Assembly (NCBI GenBank): GCA_008501585.1 | Contig: QQUN01000050.1 | Span: forward strand, 25,579-89,578 | DNA: 64,000 nt | DNA from: Pseudomonadota bacterium | GTDB lineage: Bacteria > Pseudomonadota > Gammaproteobacteria > Burkholderiales > Rhodocyclaceae | Direction: 5' to 3' | Program-made: the position numbers and the translations under genes | Part shown: positions 11,147 through 19,994 of the stretch, piece after piece | Numbering within the stretch: position 1 is the stretch's first letter | How the letters are laid out: each line of letters begins with the position of its first letter | Notes under the pieces: generated by a model | The model's input: only the letters and a program-made list of their open reading frames with translations | Told to the model about the DNA's origin: nothing | The model's database searches: none

Positions 11147-12496
11147 TCACCCCGCGGCCGTTGCCGGCAAACGCACCAGCACCCGCAAGCCACGCCCCGA
11201 GGCCGGCGTCTCCAGCGTGACCGATCCGCGGTGCGCCACCACGATTTCCCGGACAATGGCCAGGCCGAGCCCGATACCGCTGCCGGCACTGCCCGGCGTG
11301 CGATAGAAACGGCCAAAGACACGCTCCCGCTCGTCGGGCGCGATCCCGGGGCCGTCATCTTCAACTGTCAGGAACACCGCATCGGCATGCGGTGCGCAAT
11401 GCAGGTTCACCCGCCCGCCCGCCGGCGCGTACTTGAGCGCGTTGTCCATGAGATTGGCGATCAGCTCACGGAGCAGCGTGCCATCGCCCGCCACCGTGGC
11501 GGGGCTGCGGTGCACGCCAAGGTCGATCTGTTTGTGATCGGCCACCACCAGCCAGTCGTCGAGCATGTCATCGATCAGCGGCGCGAGGTCCACCGGCCGG
11601 CCGTCCAGCCGCAAACGCTCGCCGGCCTCGGCGCGCGCCAGTGCCAGCAGCTGGTTGGCCAGGCGGGTCACGCGGCGTGTGGCCTGGCTCACATGCGCCA
11701 GTTGCGCCGGTTCAGGATGGGAGCCGAGCAGCTCCACCTGCATCTGCAGGTTGGCCAGCGGCGTGCGCAGTTGATGCGCGGCATTCTGCAGAAAGCTCCC
11801 TTGCTGTTCGCGTGCCGCGGCCAGGCGCGCCAGCAGCGTATTGAGCGCATGCACCAGGGCACGCAATTCCAGCGGCACACTCGCCGGATCCACGGCGGAC
11901 AGGTCATCGCCCGTGCGCTGGGCCAGGCGCGCACTCAGCCGGGCCAGCGGTGCCAGGCCCGAGGGAATCGCGAAGCGGACGATCGCCGCCGCGGCCACGC
12001 CCACTGCCACCAGGGCAAAGCCAAAGCCGAGCAGCAACTGCTGGAGTGCCGCACGACGTTTGCCCAGGGTTTCCGCCACCGTCACATGGAAGCCCTGCCC
12101 CGCCACCGAGCGGTGCAGGCGCACACCGCGAATGGCGCCGTCGCGATAGTGCACGTCGTAGTAAACGGGCGCAGCGTCGATGGCCATCGTATCGGCCGAC
12201 GGCAGGTCCCCGTCACCGGCAATCAGCGCGCCATCGTCGCCGCGGACACGATAGAAAATGGTGTCGACCGAATCGGTGCGCAGCAAGGCCTCGCCACCGG
12301 CGGCCATGTCCATCACCAGGCCGCCCGCCTCGACACGGATACGATGCGCAACGCCGTCCGCCAGGTTCAGCAGGTTGGCGTCATACGCCGAACTGACCAC
12401 ATCGCTGGCGGCACGGTAGGCGAAGATCCCGCCGACCAGCGCGATCAAGGTCGGAAACAGCAGCGCGCGCAACAATCGCCGGTGGAGACTGGGCAT
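11147..12496 (-). CDS. Two-component sensor histidine kinase (TctE/QseC-like)
   Basis: MPSLHRRLLRALLFPTLIALVGGIFAYRAASD; HisKA LQNAAHQLRTPLANLQMQVELL; HATPase NLMDNALKYAPAGG...DDGPGIAPDERERVFGRFYR. Confidence 0.88.
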   Translation of the reverse strand: MPSLHRRLLRALLFPTLIALVGGIFAYRAASDVVSSAYDANLLNLADGVAHRIRVEAGGLVMDMAAGGEALLRTDSVDTIFYRVRGDDGALIAGDGDLPSADTMAIDAAPVYYDVHYRDGAIRGVRLHRSVAGQGFHVTVAETLGKRRAALQQLLLGFGFALVAVGVAAAAIVRFAIPSGLAPLARLSARLAQRTGDDLSAVDPASVPLELRALVHALNTLLARLAAAREQQGSFLQNAAHQLRTPLANLQMQVELLGSHPEPAQLAHVSQATRRVTRLANQLLALARAEAGERLRLDGRPVDLAPLIDDMLDDWLVVADHKQIDLGVHRSPATVAGDGTLLRELIANLMDNALKYAPAGGRVNLHCAPHADAVFLTVEDDGPGIAPDERERVFGRFYRTPGSAGSGIGLGLAIVREIVVAHRGSVTLETPASGRGLRVLVRLPATAAG

Positions 12497-12568
12497 CCCC
12501 GGACTCACCCGGCCATCATCGGCATGTTCCACAAGACGCCCGCCCGGCACCGGATCGCGGCATGTGTC

Positions 12569-13237
12569 TCAGTGCCTGACCGGCGCATCGGCTTCGCGTT
12601 GTTCGAGCCGGTAGCCAAACCCCCGCACGCTGCGGATCACCAGCCCGGCCACCTCCAGGCGCGGCCGCAGGCGGGAGATATAGACCTCCACCGCATTGGG
12701 CGAGCCGTCGGCCACCAGACGCTCTTTCGGCACGGTGCGCCCGGCTGCCTCGACCAGGGCCGCCAGCAATGCCCACTCGCGACCGGTCAGGGTCATCGGC
12801 TCGCCGAGCAGGGTCGCCTGGTGATCTTCGATGTCCATTTTCAGGGCCCCGAAGCTCAGTTCCGTGCGCGCCAGGTGTCCGACGCGGCGCGCCACCGCCC
12901 GCATCCGGGCCGACAGCTCGGACAGTTCGAAGGGCTTGGCAAGATAGTCGTCGGCCCCGAGGTCGAGTCCGTAGATACGGTCAGACAGCGCATCGCGGGC
13001 AGTCACCAGGATCACCGCCACCGGCAGTTTGCTGGCGCGGATGCCACGGACCAGTTCATAGCCCGACAAGCCGGGCAAACCGACATCGATCAGCGCCATG
13101 TCGATGCCGCCGGCCGCCAGCCGATCATGCGCCGCCATGCCGTCGTCGAGCGCCTCCACGGCAATGCCCTGCGCCTGCAAATGGGTCGCCATGCCGTGCG
13201 ACAGCTCCATATCGTCTTCGACAATCAGTACGCGCAT
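12569..13237 (-). CDS. OmpR-family response regulator (TctD/QseB-like)
   Basis: MRVLIVEDDMELSHGMATHL...MALIDVGLPGLSGYELVRGIR...LGADDYLAKPFELSELSARMRA and a C-terminal winged helix (TGREWALLAALVEAAGRTVPKERL...VEVYISRLRPRLE). Confidence 0.92.
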   Translation of the reverse strand: MRVLIVEDDMELSHGMATHLQAQGIAVEALDDGMAAHDRLAAGGIDMALIDVGLPGLSGYELVRGIRASKLPVAVILVTARDALSDRIYGLDLGADDYLAKPFELSELSARMRAVARRVGHLARTELSFGALKMDIEDHQATLLGEPMTLTGREWALLAALVEAAGRTVPKERLVADGSPNAVEVYISRLRPRLEVAGLVIRSVRGFGYRLEQREADAPVRH

Positions 13238-13327
13238 TCTGTCCTCTCACGCCGCACGCTGGCGGCACACGACAAAGTGTAATCCGACCGCACCGGCTGG
13301 CAAGCCCCCGCCCACCGGAGCGACAAA

Positions 13328-13355
13328 GAAAAACTCCCGCCGCAGCGGGAGTTTT
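13328..13355. terminator. Rho-independent bidirectional terminator
   Basis: aaaaactcccgccgcagcgggagttttt hairpin between the symporter gene and the response regulator. Confidence 0.85.
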
Positions 13356-13377
13356 TCGGGACAACACACCGGGCAGA

Positions 13378-15159
13378 TCAGTGACCGGTTGCAGCGCCTG
13401 CACCGCGCGGCGTGCGGATGTCTTCCACCAGGTGCTGGATATGTTCCGGGCACGGGGCAGTGACTTTCGACACGATGAAGGCCACGGCCATGTTCAGGAC
13501 CGCGCCAACCGAACCGATACCTTCCGGCGAGATGCCGAACAGCCAGTTCGCCGGGATGTTCTCCGCCATCGGCGTAATGAAGATCCCCTTGAAGTACAGG
13601 ATGTAGCAGAAGGTGAAGATCAGGCCCGTCAGCATGCCGGCGATCGCGCCTTCCTTGTTCATCGTCTTGGAGAAGATCCCCAGGAGGATGGTCGGGAACA
13701 GCGAGGCGCAGGCCAGACCGAAGGCGAAGGCCACCACCTGGGCCACGAAGCCCGGCGGGTTGTAGCCGAGGTAACCGGCCACGCACACTGCCACCGCCGC
13801 GGCCAGACGGCCGGCCAGCAGTTCGGCCTTCTCGGACAGATCCGGCGTCAGGATGCCCTTCATCAGGTCATGCGAGATGGCGGCGGAGATCACCAGCAGC
13901 AGACCGGCTGCGGTCGACAGTGCGGCAGCGATACCACCGGCGGCCACCAGGGCGATCACCCAGTCGGGCAGCTTGGCGATTTCCGGGTTGGCCAGCACCA
14001 TGATGTCGCGGTCAACCGTCAGCTCGTTGCCTTTCCAGCCAGCCGCTTCGGCCTTGGCCATGAAGTCGGCGTCCTTGGACTTGTCGTTGTAGTACTGGAT
14101 GCGGCCGTCGCCGTTCTTGTCTTCGAACTTGATCAGCTTGGTTGCTTCCCAGCGCTTCATCCAGTCCGGACGGGCTTCGTAGCTCAGCGCCGATTCCGGT
14201 GCGAACACCTCGCCGCTCAGCACGCCCGGGGTCACCGTGGAGTGCAGGTTGTAGCGGGCCATGGCGCCAACGGCCGGTGCCGTGGTGTAGAGGATGGAGA
14301 TGAACACCAGCGCCCAGCCAGCGGACGAACGGGCGTCCTTGACCTTCGGCACGGTGAAGAAGCGCACGATCACGTGGGGCAGACCGGCAGTACCGGCCAT
14401 CAGCGCGAAGGTGATGGCAATGACGTCGATATACGACTTGTTGCCCGAGGTGTATTCCTGGAAGCCCAGGTCATGCACCACCATGTCGAGTTTGGCCAGG
14501 AACGGCTCGCCCGAGGCCACCGACCCGCCCAGACCCAGTTGCGGGAAGACGTTGCCGGTCAGGTTCAGCGAAATGAAGATCGCCGGCACCATGTAGGCGA
14601 AGATCAGCACGCAGTACTGCGCCACCTGGGTGTAGGTCACGCCCTTCATGCCGCCGAGCACGGCGTAGAAGAACACCAGACCCATACCGACGAGCAGACC
14701 GGTGACGATATCGACCTCCAGGAAGCGGGAGAACACGATACCGACGCCACGCATCTGGCCGGCCACGTAGGTGAAGGAGATGAAGATCAGGCAGATCACC
14801 GCCACCAGACGCGCACCGTTCGAGTAATAACGGTCGCCGATGAACTGCGGCACGGTGAACTTGCCGAACTTGCGAAGGTAGGGGGCGAGCAGCACGGCGA
14901 GCAGCACATAGCCGCCGGTCCAGCCCATCAGGTACACCGAGCCACCGTAGCCAAGGAAGGCGATCAGGCCGGCCATGGAGATGAAGGACGCAGCGGACAT
15001 CCAGTCAGCGGCCGTTGCCATGCCGTTGACCACCGGGTGCACACCGCCGCCGGCGACGTAGAAGTCGCTGGTGCTGCCGGCGCGGGCCCAGATCGCCACC
15101 CCGATGTAGAGCGCGAAGGACAGGCCGACGACGATAAAGGTAAGCGTTTTAAGATCCAT
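13378..15159 (-). CDS. Sodium:solute symporter large subunit (ActP/VC_2705-type)
   Basis: 593 aa with many TM segments; SSS-family features (STSDFYVAGGGVHPVVNGMATAADWMSAASFISMAG), preceded by a DUF4212 small subunit. Confidence 0.88.
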   Translation of the reverse strand: MDLKTLTFIVVGLSFALYIGVAIWARAGSTSDFYVAGGGVHPVVNGMATAADWMSAASFISMAGLIAFLGYGGSVYLMGWTGGYVLLAVLLAPYLRKFGKFTVPQFIGDRYYSNGARLVAVICLIFISFTYVAGQMRGVGIVFSRFLEVDIVTGLLVGMGLVFFYAVLGGMKGVTYTQVAQYCVLIFAYMVPAIFISLNLTGNVFPQLGLGGSVASGEPFLAKLDMVVHDLGFQEYTSGNKSYIDVIAITFALMAGTAGLPHVIVRFFTVPKVKDARSSAGWALVFISILYTTAPAVGAMARYNLHSTVTPGVLSGEVFAPESALSYEARPDWMKRWEATKLIKFEDKNGDGRIQYYNDKSKDADFMAKAEAAGWKGNELTVDRDIMVLANPEIAKLPDWVIALVAAGGIAAALSTAAGLLLVISAAISHDLMKGILTPDLSEKAELLAGRLAAAVAVCVAGYLGYNPPGFVAQVVAFAFGLACASLFPTILLGIFSKTMNKEGAIAGMLTGLIFTFCYILYFKGIFITPMAENIPANWLFGISPEGIGSVGAVLNMAVAFIVSKVTAPCPEHIQHLVEDIRTPRGAGAATGH

Positions 15160-15171
15160 CTCTCGTACCCC

Positions 15172-15438
15172 TTAGTCTTCGTGAACGTCGTGATCGCGGT
15201 CGATCTTGTTCATGCGAGCCGCGTACCAGAAGATCAGGATCAAAAATGCGTAGATCGAGCCTTGCTGGGCAAACCAGAAGCCCAGCGGATAGCCGCCCAG
15301 GTGGATGCTGTCGAGCGCCGGCTGCAGAATGATGCCGAAGCCGAACGACACGACGAACCACAGGACGAGGATTACCGTCAGCAACCCGAGGGTTGCCTTC
15401 CAGTAAGCGTCGCCTGATTTCTTATCAGGGGATGTCAT
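15172..15438 (-). CDS. DUF4212 family sodium/substrate symporter small subunit
   Basis: 88 aa: YWKATLGLLTVILVLWFVVSFGFGIILQPALDSIHLGGYPLGFWFAQQGSIYAFLILIFWYAARMNKIDRDHDVHED, directly upstream of the symporter. Confidence 0.9.
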   Translation of the reverse strand: MTSPDKKSGDAYWKATLGLLTVILVLWFVVSFGFGIILQPALDSIHLGGYPLGFWFAQQGSIYAFLILIFWYAARMNKIDRDHDVHED

Positions 15439-15623
15439 TGTGTTGTCTCCTCACGAAGTCTCTTGAGCGCACATGCGGTGCACGCGCTGGCAGCATTTAA
15501 GTCCCGGGCACTTACGCGATGCTTGCTCGAAGCTTACGATTTACTGAATGCACGCACGACGCGCCGCGCGGCGTGACAAAACCCTTTTCGGTACCATGAG
15601 CACCTGACCACCGGAAACCCATC

Positions 15624-16256
15624 ATGTCCGACGACTGTCATCACGCCCCCGCGCCGCGCCGCGGCATCGGCATCGCCCGCGAGGGTGACTTCGACCCCGT
15701 CGCCTTCGAAAAGGCCGTCGGCGATCTGCTGCGCGCCTGCGGCGTCTCGACGGACGGCCCGCACACCGGCCGCACCGTCCAGCGCGTGCGCGAACTGTGG
15801 CAAAAACGCCTGCTCGGCGGCTACGAACTCGACCCCGCCGATGCGCTTGGCGACGGCTTCGACGACCCGCGCCGCGACATGGTCGTGGTGCGCGGCATCG
15901 CGGTGCACGGCATCTGCCCGCACCACCTCGTCCCCTTCCGCGGGGTGGCCCATGTGGCCTACCTGCCCGGCGGGCGCCTGCACGGCTTTGGCCGCATCGC
16001 ACGCATGGTCGATGCCATCGGCCACCGCTTCACCTATCAAGAGTGGATGACCCGCGACATCGCCGAGGTGCTGGTCCGGCACGGCCAGGCCGCCGGCGCC
16101 GCCTGCCTGATCGAGGCCGAACAACTGTGCCTGCTGCTGGGCGAAGACCGCCGCGGCGACGAACGCGTCATCACCCAGGCCTTTGCCGGCAGTTTCGAGA
16201 CCGACCTGCAGGCCCGTAACGAATTCCTGCGTGCCATCGGCCCAAGCGCCCTCTGA
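15624..16256 (+). CDS. Divergent GTP cyclohydrolase I (FolE)-like protein
   Basis: CPHHLVPFRGVAHVAYLPGGRLHGFGRIARMVDAIGHRFTYQEWMTRDIAEVL...EAEQLCLL aligns by eye with FolE zinc/active-site segments; several conserved residues altered. Confidence 0.8.
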   Translation: MSDDCHHAPAPRRGIGIAREGDFDPVAFEKAVGDLLRACGVSTDGPHTGRTVQRVRELWQKRLLGGYELDPADALGDGFDDPRRDMVVVRGIAVHGICPHHLVPFRGVAHVAYLPGGRLHGFGRIARMVDAIGHRFTYQEWMTRDIAEVLVRHGQAAGAACLIEAEQLCLLLGEDRRGDERVITQAFAGSFETDLQARNEFLRAIGPSAL

Positions 16257-16264
16257 CCCCAACC

Positions 16265-17467
16265 ATGCGCCCCCTTCGGCCCGCCGCCGTCCTGCTGGCC
16301 CTTCTCGTGCTGGCCGGCTGCCAGAGCACCCCTTACGAGTCGCGGCCCTCGCCCAGCCTGCCGCCCGAGGTCACCCTGCCGGGCCAGCCAAGCCCGGCGC
16401 CGGTCATCAGCGCCCCCTCGGTTCCGATCACGCCCACGCCGACGCCACCGATGCCGGCCGCAAGCCGCCAGGCCATCGACCTCCTGCCCGGTGGCATCGC
16501 CGACCGCGCCGGCTGGGCGCGCGACATCGACACCGCGCTCGACCACCTCGGCATCCCCCGCAGCGCCGACAACCTCTGCGCCGCCATGGCGGTGATCGAA
16601 CAGGAGTCCACCTGGCAGGCCGACCCGGTCGTGGCCGGCCTGCCGCGCATCGTGCGCCGCGAGATCGACAGCCGCGCCAAACGCTACGGCATTCCCCAGG
16701 TGGTGGTCAGCGCCGCGCTCGAAAAGACCTCGCCCGACGGGCGAAGCTACGCCAAACGCATCGCCGCGCTGCGCACCGAAAAGCAGATGAACACCCTGTT
16801 CGAGGACATGCTCTCCGAACTGCCGCTGGGCAAGACCCTGCTCTCCGGCTTCAACCCCATCCGCACCGGCGGCCCCATGCAGGTCAGTATCGCCTTCGCC
16901 GAAGACCACCTCGACCGCCGCCGCTACCCCTACCCGCGCAGCGGCAGCGTGCGCCATGAGGTATTCACCCGCCGCGGCGGCCTGTACTTCGGCATCGCCA
17001 ACCTGCTCGACTACCCTGCCGACTACCCGCACCCGCGCTACCGCTTCGCCGACTTCAATGCCGGCCGGTACAGCAGCCGCAACGCCGCCTTCCAGGCCGC
17101 CATCAGCCGCGTCTCGGGCCGCAAGCTCGCCCCCGATGGCGACCTCCTGCGCTATCGCGGCAGCACCCCGAGCAGCGATGTCAGCGCCACCGAAGCCGCC
17201 CTGCGCACCCTCGCCGGCCGCCTGCACCTGAGCACGCGCCAGATCCGCGACGACCTTGAACACGAAAAATCGGCCGATTTCAGCCACACCCGCCTCTACG
17301 GCCGCCTCTGGCAACTGGCCGAGCGCCAGGCCGGGCGCGCCCTGCCGCGCGAGCAGATGCCCGACATCCTGCTCCAGAGCCCGAAAATCCAGCGCAAACT
17401 CACCACCGCCTGGTTCGCCAAGCGTGTCGAGTGGCGCTACGACCGCTGCCTGGCACGCGAGCGCTGA
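16265..17467 (+). CDS. DUF1615 family lipoprotein
   Basis: MRPLRPAAVLLALLVLAGCQSTPYESRP lipobox; VIEQESTWQADPVVAGLPRIVRREIDSRAKRYGIPQVVVSAAL typical of DUF1615. Confidence 0.75.
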   Translation: MRPLRPAAVLLALLVLAGCQSTPYESRPSPSLPPEVTLPGQPSPAPVISAPSVPITPTPTPPMPAASRQAIDLLPGGIADRAGWARDIDTALDHLGIPRSADNLCAAMAVIEQESTWQADPVVAGLPRIVRREIDSRAKRYGIPQVVVSAALEKTSPDGRSYAKRIAALRTEKQMNTLFEDMLSELPLGKTLLSGFNPIRTGGPMQVSIAFAEDHLDRRRYPYPRSGSVRHEVFTRRGGLYFGIANLLDYPADYPHPRYRFADFNAGRYSSRNAAFQAAISRVSGRKLAPDGDLLRYRGSTPSSDVSATEAALRTLAGRLHLSTRQIRDDLEHEKSADFSHTRLYGRLWQLAERQAGRALPREQMPDILLQSPKIQRKLTTAWFAKRVEWRYDRCLARER

Positions 17468-18372
17468 TGCAACTGTTCTACGCCGACCACTTCGTCCTGC
17501 CGCTGCCACCCGGGCACCGCTTCCCGATGGCCAAGTACAGCCGCCTGCGCGAACGCCTGATGGCCAGCGGGCAGTTCGAGGCGACCGATTTCTGCGTGCC
17601 CGAGGCCGCCGACGACACCGCCCTGCTGCGCGCCCACAGCGCCGACTATCTCCAGCGGGTGGTCAACGGCACGCTGACCGAGGCCGAGCAACGGCGCATC
17701 GGCTTTCCGTGGACGCCCGAGATGGTCGAGCGCTCGCGTCGCTCGGCCGGCGCCACGCTGGCCGCCTGCCGCAGTGCGCTCGACGCCCGCTGCGCGGCCA
17801 ATATGGCGGGCGGCACCCACCACGCGCATCGTGACTTCGGTTCCGGCTTCTGTGTATTCAATGACGCCGCCGTGGCCGCGCTGGCCATGCGCGCCGAAGG
17901 CCGCGCCGGGCGGATCGCCATCATCGACTGCGACGTGCACCAGGGCGACGGCACCGCCGCCATCCTGGCCGGCACGCCCGAGGTGTTCACGCTCAGCCTG
18001 CACGGCGACAAGAACTTCCCGTTCCGCAAGACCGTCTCCGACCGCGACATCGCCCTGCCCGACGGCACCGGCGACGCCGACTATCTGGCCGCCCTCGTCC
18101 CGGCGCTTGACCATGTGTTCACCCACTTCCGGCCCGAGCTGGTGATTTATCTTGCCGGCGCCGACCCCTTCGAGGGCGACCGCCTCGGCCGCCTGTCCCT
18201 GAGCTTCGATGGCCTCGCCCAACGCGACGCCCTGGTGCTCGGCATGTGCCGCAGCCTGCGCATTCCCGTTGCCATCGCCATGGCCGGTGGCTATGGTCAT
18301 GACATCGACGACACCGTCGCCATCCACGCCACCACCCTACTCACAGCCGCCCGGCTGTTCCGGAGCCCCTGA
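17467..18372 (+). CDS. Histone deacetylase-like (arginase/deacetylase superfamily) protein
   Basis: GGTHHAHRDFGSGFCVFNDAAVAAL...IAIIDCDVHQGDGTAAILAGTPEVFTLSLHGDKNFPF...YLAGADPFEGDRLGRLSLSFDGLAQRD. Confidence 0.92.
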   Translation: MQLFYADHFVLPLPPGHRFPMAKYSRLRERLMASGQFEATDFCVPEAADDTALLRAHSADYLQRVVNGTLTEAEQRRIGFPWTPEMVERSRRSAGATLAACRSALDARCAANMAGGTHHAHRDFGSGFCVFNDAAVAALAMRAEGRAGRIAIIDCDVHQGDGTAAILAGTPEVFTLSLHGDKNFPFRKTVSDRDIALPDGTGDADYLAALVPALDHVFTHFRPELVIYLAGADPFEGDRLGRLSLSFDGLAQRDALVLGMCRSLRIPVAIAMAGGYGHDIDDTVAIHATTLLTAARLFRSP

Positions 18373-19124
18373 TGCAAGAAGAATCCCGTATCGCGCTGTT
18401 GATCGACGCCGACAACTGCCCCGCCAGCAAGATCGAACTGATGCTCGACGAGCTGGCCAAGTACGGCGTCACCAACATCCGCCGCGCCTACGGCAACTGG
18501 AAGAGCCCCAGCCTCAATGGCTGGGCCGACAAGGTGCATGAGTTCGCCATCCAGCCGGTGCAGCAGTTCGCCTACACCAAGGGCAAGAACGCCACCGACT
18601 CGGCCATGATCATCGACGCCATGGACCTGCTCTACACCCAGCGCCTCGACGGCTTCTGCCTGGCCTCGTCCGATTCCGACTTCACCCCGCTGGTGATGCG
18701 CATCCGCGCCAATGGCCTCAAGGTCTATGGCTTCGGCGAAAAAAAGACGCCGATGCCCTTCGTCAATGCCTGCTCGCGCTTTCTCTACCTCGAAAACCTG
18801 ATCACCGAATCCCCCGACGACGCGGCCGCCCCTTCGGCCAAGCCCGAGCGCGTCAGCGGCAAGGCCCTGCGCGGCGACTCGCGCATCACCAGCCTGCTGC
18901 GCAACGCGGTCGAAGCCTGCGTCGGCGAGGAAGACAGCTGGGCCAGCCTGTCTTCGGTCGGCTCGCACATCAGCAACCAGACCCCGTTCGACCCGCGCAA
19001 CTACGGCTACAAGAAACTCGGCGACCTGATCGAAGCCACCGGCCTGTTCGACACCGAACGGCGCGGCAGCCACCTCTACCTGCGCGACAAGCGCAGCAAG
19101 GGCAAGGGCAGCGCCGCCGCGTGA
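18372..19124 (+). CDS. NYN (LabA-like PIN) domain protein with C-terminal OST-HTH/LOTUS domain
   Basis: IALLIDADNCPASKIELMLDELAKYGVTNIRRAYGNW...SDSDFTPLVMRIRANGLKVYGFGEKKTPMPFVNACSRFLYLENL, then a LOTUS-like SSVGSHISNQTPFDPRNYGYKKLGDLIEATGLFDTERRGSHLYLRDKR. Confidence 0.88.
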   Translation: MQEESRIALLIDADNCPASKIELMLDELAKYGVTNIRRAYGNWKSPSLNGWADKVHEFAIQPVQQFAYTKGKNATDSAMIIDAMDLLYTQRLDGFCLASSDSDFTPLVMRIRANGLKVYGFGEKKTPMPFVNACSRFLYLENLITESPDDAAAPSAKPERVSGKALRGDSRITSLLRNAVEACVGEEDSWASLSSVGSHISNQTPFDPRNYGYKKLGDLIEATGLFDTERRGSHLYLRDKRSKGKGSAAA

Positions 19125-19927
19125 GCGCGCTGTTCGGCGTCGACTTCAGCTCGGCACCACGCCCGGCCAAGCCGATCGCCGTCGCGCACGGCCATGTGGA
19201 CGGCGGCGTCGTCCATCTCGAGCGCCTCGCCGCGCTGCCCGACTGGCCGGGCTTCGAGGCCCTGCTGCACACCCCCGGCCCCTGGCTGGGCGCCTTCGAT
19301 TTCCCCTTTGGCCTGCCGCGCGAGGGCATTGCCGCCCTGGGCTGGCCGGCCACCGGCTGGGCCGCGCTGGTGCGCCATGTGGCCACGCTCGACAAAACCA
19401 CCTTTCGCGCCGCGCTCGACGCCGACCGCCAGCGCCGCCCCATGGGCGCACGCTACCCGCACCGGCGCACCGACCACGCGGCCCGCTCGCACAGCCCGAT
19501 GAAGCTGGTGAACCCGCCCGTCGGGCTGATGTTCTTCGAAGGCGCCCCGCGCCTGCTCGCCGCCGACTGCACCCTGCCCGGACTGCATGCGGGCGACCCG
19601 GCACGCCTCGCCGTCGAGGCCTATCCCGGCCAGCTCGCCCGCCGGATCACCGCCGCCTCGTACAAAAGCGACACCCCCGCCAAACAGACCGCCGCACGGC
19701 GCGCCGCCCGCCACGCCATCGTCGCCGCGTTGTCCGCCGGCGTGGCCGGCCTGCCGCTGGCGCTCACCCCGTCACAGCACGCGCAACTGGTCGACGACCC
19801 CCGCGGCGACTGGCTCGACGCCGTCCTGGCGCTGATGCAGGCCGCCGGCTGCGCGCAACAGGGTGCGCCACGCTTCGGCGCCCCGTGCGATGCCGACCCG
19901 CTCGAAGGCTGGATCGCCACCGTCTGA
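19121..19927 (+). CDS. DUF429 family protein
   Basis: MSALFGVDFSSAPRPAKPIAVAHG...WLGAFDFPFGLPRE; 4-bp overlap with the NYN gene. Confidence 0.7.
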   Translation: MSALFGVDFSSAPRPAKPIAVAHGHVDGGVVHLERLAALPDWPGFEALLHTPGPWLGAFDFPFGLPREGIAALGWPATGWAALVRHVATLDKTTFRAALDADRQRRPMGARYPHRRTDHAARSHSPMKLVNPPVGLMFFEGAPRLLAADCTLPGLHAGDPARLAVEAYPGQLARRITAASYKSDTPAKQTAARRAARHAIVAALSAGVAGLPLALTPSQHAQLVDDPRGDWLDAVLALMQAAGCAQQGAPRFGAPCDADPLEGWIATV

Positions 19928-19994
19928 GGCACGTACGCGATGCCGCGCCAAGCGCGTAGAATGTGCCCTCCTGGACATCCTGGGCGAATACGCC

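Noticed and set aside
12769-15417. 882-aa plus-strand ORF (and the 683-aa ORF at 11231-13282)
   Set aside because: Antisense to the clear symporter and two-component genes; His/Arg/Gly-rich low-complexity translation typical of shadow frames in high-GC DNA.
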